Assembly (NCBI RefSeq): GCF_002814095.1
Contig: NZ_CP021913.1
Span: 3,788,501-3,852,500, forward strand
Source of the DNA: Sagittula sp. P11
GTDB taxonomy: Bacteria; Pseudomonadota; Alphaproteobacteria; Rhodobacterales; Rhodobacteraceae
DNA: 64,000 nucleotides
Direction: 5' to 3'
Below the pieces are notes generated by a model. That model did not search any database, was not told the DNA's origin, and saw nothing but the letters and a program-made list of their open reading frames with translations. Both the position numbers and the translations under genes were made by a program. Shown in pieces: positions 45,743-53,206 of this stretch; within the stretch, counting starts at the first letter, position 1, and each line of letters begins with the position of its first letter.

Positions 45743-47051
45743 CGCCCCGATCCGCGCGCAGGCCGCTGCCGTGGCTGACGGCACGATCAAGGCCACTGAT
45801 CTCGCGCAGGCCACGCGCGACCGCATCGCCGCACGGGACACCATTCTGCGCAGCGTGGTGCATCGGGCCGACCCCGCGGCGCTGGACGGACCGCTGCACG
45901 GTGTGCCTTTCGGGGTGAAGGACATCATCGACGTGGCGGGGCAGCCGACGCGCTGTGGTTCGCACGCGCACGCCGAGACAGGGCCGGAGGCCACCGCCGT
46001 CACCCGGCTGCGCGCGGCGGGCATGGTGCCGATGGCGAAGCTCGCGACTTATGAATACGCGCTCACCGGCCCGGCATGGGACCAGCCGAACCCGCCCGCG
46101 CGCAACCCGCGGAACCCGGAGCACATCACCGGCGGATCGTCGTCCGGCTCTGCGGCGGCGGTGGCGGGGGGCCTGTTCCGCGTGGCGCTGGGGACCGACA
46201 CCGGCGGCAGCATACGCGCCCCGGCGGCCTATTGCGGTATCGTCGGCCTGAAGCCGACGCATGGCGCGGTGCCGGAGGACGGATGTTTCCCTCTGTCCCC
46301 CAGCCTCGACGTGATCGGCCCGCTGGCCACCACGGTCGAGGACGCCGCTGTCGCGCTGGAGGTCATGGCGCCGGACACCCGTGCCGCGCAGGCGCTGGGT
46401 CAGGGGATCGACGGTCTGCACATCGGCTACGCGCGCGACTGGTTCGCCGAGGACCCGGCCTGCGCGCCCGAGGTGCTGCGTGCGCTGGACGACACAGCCG
46501 CCTTGTTGTCCCGCCTCGGCGCGCGGATCGAGCTGGTGTCATTGCCGGACTATCCGCAGCTTGAGGCCGCCGGGACCGTGATCCTGCAATACGAGGCGTG
46601 GCAGGTGCATCGGTCGCGGCTGGCCGGGCGCTGGGACCGTTACGGCGTGGACGCCCGGCGCAACCTCGTCACCGGCGCGGTGCTGACCGAAGACCATGTC
46701 GCACGGGCGCGCGCCGTGGCCGTGGCATTCAGGGCTGCCGTCGACACGCATTTGGCGCGCCACGCCGCGCTGCTGACGCCGACGACCCTGTCGCCGGCGC
46801 CCAGGTTCTCGGATTTCGAGGATGGGCCGGTCTGGACAGCGATGCGCACGTTGCCGTTCAACATGAGCGGGCATCCGGCGATCTCCGTGCCCTGCGGCTT
46901 TGCCGACAACGGGATGCCGCTTGGCGCACAGTTTGTCAGCGCACACGGGCAGGAGGCGCTGCTCTGCCGGATCGCCGCCGCCTTCGAAAGCGCCTGCGCC
47001 GCAACCGCCTGCAGGGCCATGCCCGCCGACCCCGTTGTGATCGGCGCATGA
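45735..47051 (+). CDS. amidase-signature hydrolase (AtzE-like)
   Basis: A 438-residue amidase of the Ser-cisSer-Lys family. Lys is in GVPFGVKDIIDVAG near residue 60, the cis-Ser in GGSSSGSAAAVAGG near residue 134, and the nucleophilic Ser in GTDTGGSIRAPAAYCGIVG near residue 158. It hydrolyses a C-N amide, carbamate or urea-type bond; the exact substrate is unknown. The pairing with a tiny upstream gene mirrors AtzG-AtzE (1-carboxybiuret hydrolase) operons. It lies in the LacI-controlled cluster just downstream of O3-O5. Confidence 0.9.
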   Translation: MIDAPIRAQAAAVADGTIKATDLAQATRDRIAARDTILRSVVHRADPAALDGPLHGVPFGVKDIIDVAGQPTRCGSHAHAETGPEATAVTRLRAAGMVPMAKLATYEYALTGPAWDQPNPPARNPRNPEHITGGSSSGSAAAVAGGLFRVALGTDTGGSIRAPAAYCGIVGLKPTHGAVPEDGCFPLSPSLDVIGPLATTVEDAAVALEVMAPDTRAAQALGQGIDGLHIGYARDWFAEDPACAPEVLRALDDTAALLSRLGARIELVSLPDYPQLEAAGTVILQYEAWQVHRSRLAGRWDRYGVDARRNLVTGAVLTEDHVARARAVAVAFRAAVDTHLARHAALLTPTTLSPAPRFSDFEDGPVWTAMRTLPFNMSGHPAISVPCGFADNGMPLGAQFVSAHGQEALLCRIAAAFESACAATACRAMPADPVVIGA

Positions 47052-47126
47052 GGCGGGGCACAGCGTCGGGCGGGGATTGACGCAAGGGGCGGATACGGGT
47101 TCGCTGACGCGAAAAGGAGATCGCCC

Positions 47127-47543
47127 ATGCCGGAAGAGATCTACGAAGGCGGTTGCCTCTGCGGGGCGTTGCGCATCACGGCGCGCGGACAACCGCAGCG
47201 CGTCGGTATCTGCCACTGCCTCGACTGCCGCAAGCACCATGGCGCGCTGTTCTATGCCGCCGCGCAGTACGCCCCCGAACAGGTCGCCGTGACCGGGCTT
47301 TCCCACAGCTTCAAGGGGCGTCACTTCTGCCCGACCTGCGGCGGTTCCGTCTTCGCGGAAAGCGACGGTGAGGTCGAGGTGCATCTGGGCGCACTGGACG
47401 AACCCGACCGGCTGACACCCGACTACGAGCTCTGGACCGTGCGCCGCGAAGGGTGGTTGCCGCCCTTCGCGGCGATGGCTCACTATGATCGGGATCGAGA
47501 GGAGCCGGGCGCGGCGACGGATGGCGCGCCCGGCTTCCCGTGA
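47127..47543 (+). CDS. GFA-domain protein (glutathione-dependent formaldehyde-activating-like)
   Basis: A 138-residue zinc protein with three Cys motifs of the GFA/CENP-V family: GGCLCGALRI near residue 9, CHCLDCRKHHG near residue 30 and FCPTCGG near residue 70. Most members with this fold are not proven to bind glutathione or formaldehyde. It lies 75 bases after the amidase on the same strand, so it may be cotranscribed. Its end is 4 bases from the convergent second HisD-like gene. Confidence 0.87.
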   Translation: MPEEIYEGGCLCGALRITARGQPQRVGICHCLDCRKHHGALFYAAAQYAPEQVAVTGLSHSFKGRHFCPTCGGSVFAESDGEVEVHLGALDEPDRLTPDYELWTVRREGWLPPFAAMAHYDRDREEPGAATDGAPGFP

Positions 47544-47547
47544 CGGA

Positions 47548-48837
47548 TCAGGCCTGAACCTGCATCCTGTCCAGCCGCAGTTGCGCGGCGCGGCGGTGAC
47601 CTTCGAGCGTTTCCGAGGCCGCCTGACGTGCCGCCGGGGGCGCCACCTGCTTCACCCCCTCTTCGGTCAGCCACTGGTGGGTCACCGTCTTGATGTAGGT
47701 GCCGACCCACAGCCCGCCGGTGTAGCGACCGGCGCCCATGGTCGGCAGCGTGTGGTTCGTGCCGGAGCATTTGTCGGAATAGACCACAGAGGAGTTCGTC
47801 CCGATGAAGAGCGAGCCGTAGTGGCGCAGCCGTTTGCCCAGCCCGTGCGCATCCTCGGTGTGGACCTGCAGGTGCTCGGCGGCCACGATGTCGGAGTAGG
47901 CGATCATCGCCGCCTCGTTCTCGCAAACGACGATCTCGCCGTAGTCGCGCCACGCCTGACCCGCGGTCTCGGCGGTCGACAGGGTTTCGAGCTGGGCGTC
48001 GACTTCCTTCAGCACGGCATCTGCCAGCGCGGCATCGGTGGTGATCAGGCCGACACGGGTGCGGGTGTCATGCTCGGCCTGCGCGAGGAGGTCGGTGGCC
48101 AGCATCTCGGCATCGCCGGTGTGGTCGGCAAGGATGAAGATCTCGGACGGGCCGGCAAGCTGGTCGATGCCCACGGGACCGAAGACCTGGCGCTTGGCCT
48201 CGTTGACGAAGGCGTTGCCCGGCCCGACGATCTTGTCCACCGCCGGAACGGTTTCGGTGCCCAGTGCCATGGCGGCGATTGCCTGCGCGCCGCCGATGCG
48301 GAAGATCCGGTCGGCGCCGGACAGGTGGCAGCCGGCGATCATCGCCTCATGCGCGTTCGGCGGCAGGCAGGCGATGACCTCTTCACAGCCGGCGACCTTG
48401 GCGGGGACGATGGTCATGATCGGCGCCGACAGCAGCGGGTAGCGTCCGCCCGGTACGTAGCAGCCGACGCGCTCCAGCGGGATGTTGCGGTGGCCGAGGT
48501 GGACGCCCGGGCGCACCTCGATCTCGATCTCCGACAGCGACGCAAGCTGCGCCTCGGCAAAGGCGCGGACGTTGGCAATGGCGAACTCCGTGTCGGCGCG
48601 GGTCTGCGGGTCGAGGTTGGCCAGCGCCTGTTCGCGTTGCTCGGCAGTGACCTCGAAGCTCTCCAGCTCGGCCTTGTCGAAGCGGGCGGAGTAGTCGCGC
48701 ACGGCGGCGTCGCCCTCTGCTTCGACCCGGGCGAGGATCTCGGCAACCAGCTTCTCGACCGGCGCGTTGTCGGCGACGGCGTCGCGGGCGGGGGATTTGA
48801 CGAAGGTCAGGCCTTCGGGAAGGGGGAGACGGGGCAT
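47548..48837 (-). CDS. HisD-family NAD-dependent dehydrogenase, catabolic paralogue 2
   Basis: A 429-residue second HisD-like dehydrogenase. Metal and catalytic positions are conserved ([43 protein letters not shown]). As in paralogue 1, the segment VRPGVHLGHRNIPLERVGCY differs from biosynthetic HisD and resembles HpsN-type enzymes. The two share the same architecture but have clearly diverged, suggesting different steps or substrates. It is the last gene of the SDR-hydrolase-RraA unit. A role in histidine synthesis is unlikely, but homology alone cannot exclude it. Confidence 0.82.
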   Translation of the reverse strand: MPRLPLPEGLTFVKSPARDAVADNAPVEKLVAEILARVEAEGDAAVRDYSARFDKAELESFEVTAEQREQALANLDPQTRADTEFAIANVRAFAEAQLASLSEIEIEVRPGVHLGHRNIPLERVGCYVPGGRYPLLSAPIMTIVPAKVAGCEEVIACLPPNAHEAMIAGCHLSGADRIFRIGGAQAIAAMALGTETVPAVDKIVGPGNAFVNEAKRQVFGPVGIDQLAGPSEIFILADHTGDAEMLATDLLAQAEHDTRTRVGLITTDAALADAVLKEVDAQLETLSTAETAGQAWRDYGEIVVCENEAAMIAYSDIVAAEHLQVHTEDAHGLGKRLRHYGSLFIGTNSSVVYSDKCSGTNHTLPTMGAGRYTGGLWVGTYIKTVTHQWLTEEGVKQVAPPAARQAASETLEGHRRAAQLRLDRMQVQA

Positions 48838-48882
48838 GTGTGTCCTCTGGCGTTACAGGTAGGGGCGGTCCGGAGGGCCGCC

Positions 48883-49578
48883 TCAGGTTCTGGCATTCTC
48901 GAAGGCGGTCCAGGCCGCCTCGAAGCTCTGGAAGTCGAAGTCGGGGGCGCCGGCCGCCTCCATCACGATGGATTCCGTCCGCTGCATCTTCGCGATGGCG
49001 GCGGGCAGTTCGGCAAGGTGCGTCTCGGGGATGACCAGCGCGCCGTGGCGGTCGGCATGGACCCAGTCATCGGGCCGGACGGTCAGACCGAAGACTGTCA
49101 CCGGACCCGCGACCTCGACCACGTGGACGAAGGCGTGGGAGGGCCCGATGTGCCCGGCGACGACAGGGAAGCCCGGGGCCAGGTCGCCCAGGTCGCGCAT
49201 CACGCCGTTGGTCAGCGCACCGCTCAGGCCGAAGCCCTTGTGCACGGTGGTGTTGAGTTCGCCCCAGTAGGCGCCGACCGGGTGCGGGTCGATGTCCTCG
49301 ACCACGGCAACGCGCGGGCCCGCGCCGTCCGCCATGTGGCGGTAGTAGTCCATGCGGCGGGCGCGGATCGTCGCGGCGGGTTCGGAGGGGGGCGCGGCGG
49401 CGCTGATCCGCGCGGTACGCGCCCGGCCGACCATGACGCCTTCGGGATCGCTGGACAGCGGGGTGCCCCGGGTGAAGGCATCGAAGCCGCGCTTGCCGTC
49501 GATCACCTCGATGGCGTTGCAGACGGTCGGCGTGTCGACGCTGCGCAGCAGGGCGAGGATGTCGGTCAGGTCAGCCAT
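48883..49578 (-). CDS. RraA/HMG-aldolase-like protein
   Basis: A 231-residue member of the RraA/MenG-like superfamily. Many members are 4-hydroxy-4-methyl-2-oxoglutarate aldolases or oxaloacetate decarboxylases, and others are RNase E regulators. The family metal/active-site block is visible as SGALTNGVMRDLGDL near residue 120, with TPTVCNAIEVIDGK at the start. In this catabolic setting a lyase role is more likely than RNase regulation. The start overlaps the hydrolase gene end by 13 bases. Confidence 0.82.
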   Translation of the reverse strand: MADLTDILALLRSVDTPTVCNAIEVIDGKRGFDAFTRGTPLSSDPEGVMVGRARTARISAAAPPSEPAATIRARRMDYYRHMADGAGPRVAVVEDIDPHPVGAYWGELNTTVHKGFGLSGALTNGVMRDLGDLAPGFPVVAGHIGPSHAFVHVVEVAGPVTVFGLTVRPDDWVHADRHGALVIPETHLAELPAAIAKMQRTESIVMEAAGAPDFDFQSFEAAWTAFENART

Positions 49579-50249
49579 TGGATCAGGGCCTCCGTTGTCG
49601 TGTCGGGTTGTTCGAGCGTGGGCAGATGGCCCGCCCCGTCGATCACGCGATAGGTGGCGTGAGGCATGCAGCGGTGCATCAGGTCGTGCCTGTCGCGCGG
49701 ACAAAGCCTGTCCTCCGCTCCGGTGAGGATCAGCGCCGGTCCCTTGTAGGCGCGCAGCGTGTCGCATTGGTCGGGCCGGTCGCGCAGGGCGATGCTCTGT
49801 CGGGTGAAAACGTCTGGCCCAAGGTCCAGGGCCATGTCGAGGCAGGTCCGCTCGATCCCGGCATCGGGCGCGGCGAGGTAGCGGGGAATGAAGGTGTCGC
49901 GCATCATCGCCGCCAGTTCACCGGCCTGCGCACGGGCAATCTGGGGGCCGCGGCCAGCCTGAACCGCCGCCGTCTCAGGCAGGGGGTTGGTGTCCAGCAG
50001 GGCCAGCCGTGCGACGCGGTCGGGGGACTGGCGGACGACCTCCATCGCGACGATGCCGCCCATGGAAAGCCCCGCCAGGGCGAAGCGGTCGGGGGCGTCG
50101 GCCAGCACCCGGGTGGCCATCTCCTGCACCGTGTCGTCGCGCGACAGGTCCGCGCAGAGGGGAGCATGATCAGACATCGCGGCCATCTGCGGCGCAAAGA
50201 GCCGGTCGTCACACATCATGCCGGGCAGGAAGAGCAGCGGCAGCGTCAT
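49566..50249 (-). CDS. alpha/beta-hydrolase
   Basis: A 227-residue hydrolase with nucleophile elbow GLSMGG (Ser near residue 80), acid in LTGAEDRLCP near residue 175 and His in IDGAGHLPTLE near residue 205. The start MTLPLLFLPGMMCDDRLF carries the usual HG-like oxyanion segment. It may open a lactone or ester in the pathway. The ATG at 50249 overlaps the SDR stop (ATGA), so it is translationally coupled. Confidence 0.88.
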   Translation of the reverse strand: MTLPLLFLPGMMCDDRLFAPQMAAMSDHAPLCADLSRDDTVQEMATRVLADAPDRFALAGLSMGGIVAMEVVRQSPDRVARLALLDTNPLPETAAVQAGRGPQIARAQAGELAAMMRDTFIPRYLAAPDAGIERTCLDMALDLGPDVFTRQSIALRDRPDQCDTLRAYKGPALILTGAEDRLCPRDRHDLMHRCMPHATYRVIDGAGHLPTLEQPDTTTEALIQWLT

Positions 50250-51001
50250 GCGGCGGTCCATCCGCCGTCCACCATCAGCGCGGTGCCGGTCACCAGCCGC
50301 GAGGCGTCGGAGGCGAGGTAAAGCGCGGCTCCCATCAGGTCCTCGACCTCGCCCACGCGGTCCAGGGCGATCTTGCTCATCACCCATGCGCGCTTGTCCG
50401 GGTCGTTGAAGGTCGGCTCCGTCAGCGGGGTGCGGACGAAGGTCGGGCACAGCGTGTTGATGCGCACGCCCGCCGCGCCCCATTCCAGCGCCATCGCCTT
50501 CACCATACCCTCCAGCGCGTGTTTCGAGGCGCAATAGACCGCGCGATCCGGCCCGCCGACATGACCCATCTGCGAGGAGACGTGGATGATCGACCCTGGC
50601 TTGCCCGCCGCGATCAGCGACCGCGCTGCATGCTGCGACAGGAAATACGCGGCGCGCAGGTTCACCGCCATCACGGCGTCGAAGTCCGCGCCGGTGGTGT
50701 CGAGGGCAGGGGAGTGCCGTGCCATGCCGGCCGCGTTGACCACCACGTCGAACGGCCGGTCGAAGAAGGCCGCTACCTGATCCGTATCGGCAATGTCGCA
50801 GGCCTGTTTCCGGACCGCCCATCCTTCGGCCTGCATGGCCTCGACCGCTTCGGTCAGAGGGGCGGGGCGGCGTGCGACGCAAGTGACCTCCGCCCCGGCC
50901 TCGGCCAGTGCCACGGCGCACCCCAGCCCGATCCCCGAAGAGGCCCCGGTCACGAGCGCGCGGCGCCCGTCCAGTCGGAAGGAAGGTGTACGGGGCAGCA
51001 T
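50246..51001 (-). CDS. short-chain dehydrogenase/reductase of the LacI-controlled cluster
   Basis: A 251-residue classical SDR: TGASSGIG near residue 19, NAAGMA near residue 88, catalytic Ser in HVSSQMG near residue 141 and YCASKHAL (Tyr/Lys) near residue 155. The segment INTLCPTFVRTPL and the C-terminal VDGGWTA are typical of polyol/gluconate 5-dehydrogenase-like enzymes. It is the first gene of the unit SDR, hydrolase, RraA, HisD-like 2. Operator O6 lies 22 bases upstream of its ATG. Confidence 0.9.
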   Translation of the reverse strand: MLPRTPSFRLDGRRALVTGASSGIGLGCAVALAEAGAEVTCVARRPAPLTEAVEAMQAEGWAVRKQACDIADTDQVAAFFDRPFDVVVNAAGMARHSPALDTTGADFDAVMAVNLRAAYFLSQHAARSLIAAGKPGSIIHVSSQMGHVGGPDRAVYCASKHALEGMVKAMALEWGAAGVRINTLCPTFVRTPLTEPTFNDPDKRAWVMSKIALDRVGEVEDLMGAALYLASDASRLVTGTALMVDGGWTAA

Positions 51002-51023
51002 CGTCGGGTCCTCGGCAGTCGTG

Positions 51024-51039
51024 TTGAATACGTTTGCAA
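51024..51039. promoter_or_regulatory. LacI-type operator O6 (SDR unit)
   Basis: TTGAATACGTTTGCAA with central CG, 22 bases upstream of the SDR start codon. Confidence 0.8.
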
Positions 51040-51077
51040 TATCGGTATCCGCGACGCCGCATTCCTGCAAGCGATTT

Positions 51078-51093
51078 TTGCATACGATTGCAA
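51078..51093. promoter_or_regulatory. LacI-type operator O7 (SDR unit)
   Basis: TTGCATACGATTGCAA, 54 bp from O6 and identical to O2 over at least 20 bases including flanks. Confidence 0.82.
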
Positions 51094-51382
51094 AATGAGA
51101 TGGGACCCAGCTGCGCTTGTCGGTCTCATGAGCGTGAAGACCGGCGGGCAGGGCCCTTGGCAACAGTGAGGAAAGGCCCCCGGTCGGACGGTCGCACATC
51201 AGCGATACGCCATTGTTCGCAGGGCCGGGAGCACCGCCGACGAACCAACTGACCGGCGCCCGACGCATGCCGGGATGATGCGCCGGAGCGACATGTGTCA
51301 CTTTCCTCGCCAAACCTTGATTGGCGTTTGAGGCAGGCTGTCGTTAGATCGGGTTGGTCCGACAACAACAGCAGGCAATCTC

Positions 51383-52084
51383 ATGCGAAGGCTTCTCTCA
51401 CTCGGGATGGCGATCTGGATCGGACTCGCCGGCAGCACGGCTGGCGCAGAAACCACCCATCCTGTTGTCGTGGAGTTGTTCACCTCGCAAGGTTGTTCAT
51501 CCTGTCCTCCCGCCGACGAACTGCTGGCGGAACTCGCCGACCGCGAAGACGTGATCCCCCTTGCCCTGCATGTCGACTACTGGGATTACATCGGCTGGAA
51601 GGACGTGTTCGCGACGCCAAAGGCCACCAAGCGCCAGAAGGGTTACGCCCGCGCCAACGGCTGGAAGATGATCTACACGCCGCAGATCATCGTGAACGGG
51701 CGCGAGGACGTGGTCGGATCCCGTCCGGGCCAGGTCGCCGCGCTGATCGAGGAGCACCGCTCCGATGTCAGCCACGTCGAACTCTCGCTGGAGCGGATGG
51801 GCGACCGTGTGCTGATCCGCGCGACCGGCGACGGAACGGAACGCCCCTGTGACATCCACGTGGTGCGCTACCTGCCGTCCGAAGAGGTCTCGATCGGGCG
51901 GGGCGAGAATGCTGGCAAGACGATCACCTACACCCACATCGTGCGCGACTGGGACGTGGCGGCGCGCTGGGACGGGCTAGGCACTTTCGAGGGCGCGGTC
52001 CCGGTGCCTGCGGGCACACCGGTCGTGGTCATCCTGCAGGAGCCGAAGAACGGCGCGATCCTCGCGGCCCGTCGCCTGCGCTGA
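51383..52084 (+). CDS. DUF1223 thioredoxin-like exported protein
   Basis: A 233-residue exported protein with signal peptide MRRLLSLGMAIWIGLAGSTA. The DUF1223 start VVELFTSQGCSSCPPADELL carries a CxxC that looks like a thioredoxin-fold redox site, and YTPQIIVNGRED is the later family block. The role is unknown; a redox function in the periplasm is an inference. It ends convergently with the LpxL-like gene. Confidence 0.87.
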   Translation: MRRLLSLGMAIWIGLAGSTAGAETTHPVVVELFTSQGCSSCPPADELLAELADREDVIPLALHVDYWDYIGWKDVFATPKATKRQKGYARANGWKMIYTPQIIVNGREDVVGSRPGQVAALIEEHRSDVSHVELSLERMGDRVLIRATGDGTERPCDIHVVRYLPSEEVSIGRGENAGKTITYTHIVRDWDVAARWDGLGTFEGAVPVPAGTPVVVILQEPKNGAILAARRLR

Positions 52085-52094
52085 GGCGTGCAGG

Positions 52095-53033
52095 TCAGTC
52101 TGGCGGGGCGGTCTCTGCGGCGCGGTACTTCGCCACGCGCTTGGGTTTCCAGCGCCGATGCGTCCACATCCACTGGCCGGGATCCTCTTCGATCCGTGCC
52201 TCCAGCCGGGCCGTGACCTCCGTCATCATGGTGACCGGATCTGTGTGCGGCACCGGCTCCTCGAACACCGCGTCAAAGCCGTACCGGTCCGCGTGCCGGA
52301 TGCCGAAGTAGGGCAGCAAGAGCGCGTTTGTCCTGAGCGCGATCTCGGCGGGCGACGTTGCGGTGGGCGCGGGCTGGCCGAGGAAGTCGATCAGTTCGCC
52401 CGAGGATTCGAAGACGTCGAAAAGCATCGCCGCCATGCCGCCGGCACGCAGGTACTTCATCAGCCCCAGCGTGCCGCGGCGTCCCTGCACAAAGACCTCT
52501 CCGCCGACGTCGCGATAGTTCTGCACGTAGCGCTCGTTCATGTAGGGGTTGGACATGGCCCTGAGGAACCCCGCCGTCTGGTAGCCGCGGGCCAAAAGGG
52601 CCGCACGGGGCAGGACGGGGCTGCCGTAATGGCCACTGATCAGCAGCACCGGGCGACCCGCGGCGCGCGCCTCTTCCAGCGCGGGCAGGCCCGGTCCGGT
52701 CAGCGGGTAGCGGCTGCCGCGGGCCAGCATCTCCTTGGGGTCGTAATTCTCGATCAGCGCGCGGGCGAGGTTGTCGATGGCCTGTTCCGCGATCTCGCGC
52801 CTGCGCTCGGGCGGGGTGTCCGGCCAGACGAATTCGAGGTTGGCGTCGGCCCGCTTGTACCATCCCAGCGGCGGCGCAAGGCATTTGCGCGTCGTCCACC
52901 CGGCGAGGGCCAGCCGCTGGCGGGCGGGGAGCAGCCGGATCGTTCTGATGAACACGCTGAAGGCGATGTCGGCGAGCCGCTCGCTGAACCGGCCTTCGGG
53001 CGCGTCCTTTGATGTGTCTTCGCCAGTCGCCAA
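52095..53033 (-). CDS. LpxL/HtrB-like lipid A acyltransferase family protein, TTG start
   Basis: A 312-residue inner-membrane acyltransferase of the lauroyl/lysophospholipid group. The family blocks are present (NLARALIENYDPKEM; LLISGHYGSPVLPR; WMWTHRRWKPKR), but in HYGSPV the acidic residue expected five positions after His (HX4D/E) is Val. I chose the TTG at 53033 because GGAAGG lies 7-8 bases upstream, while the in-frame extension up to 53207 reads like non-coding. If the acid is truly missing, catalysis may be altered. It is divergent from the TPP-enzyme gene. Confidence 0.75.
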   Translation of the reverse strand: MATGEDTSKDAPEGRFSERLADIAFSVFIRTIRLLPARQRLALAGWTTRKCLAPPLGWYKRADANLEFVWPDTPPERRREIAEQAIDNLARALIENYDPKEMLARGSRYPLTGPGLPALEEARAAGRPVLLISGHYGSPVLPRAALLARGYQTAGFLRAMSNPYMNERYVQNYRDVGGEVFVQGRRGTLGLMKYLRAGGMAAMLFDVFESSGELIDFLGQPAPTATSPAEIALRTNALLLPYFGIRHADRYGFDAVFEEPVPHTDPVTMMTEVTARLEARIEEDPGQWMWTHRRWKPKRVAKYRAAETAPPD

Positions 53034-53206
53034 GGTCTGCCTTCCCGCGTTTGGCGGTGTTTTAGGTCGGGCGCCGGGCAGCGGCAAGGGGGCGGGCGCA
53101 ACCTGCCGCGTACAGGACGAAGCGGTCCGGACCGGTGCGCCAACCGGCTGGGATATCCCGGAGCGCGGCGGTACAACTGCTCGGGACAAGAGGGAGGCAC
53201 AGGACA

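Larger units (their letters stand above)
51002..51382. other. divergent intergenic region, SDR unit and DUF1223 gene
   Basis: A 381-base region. The left part carries operators O6 and O7 and must contain the promoter of the SDR unit. The right part precedes DUF1223 and shows no further repeats. Short frames around 51126-51368 lack coding character. Confidence 0.5.

Noticed and set aside
37299-48837. Calling either HisD-like gene hisD of histidine synthesis
   Set aside because: Substrate-side motifs differ from biosynthetic HisD, no other his gene is near and both are tied to a LacI-controlled catabolic cluster.
51126-51368. Short open frames in the SDR/DUF1223 intergenic region
   Set aside because: They are Arg/Ser-rich, lack ribosome-binding sites and overlap the region expected to hold promoters.
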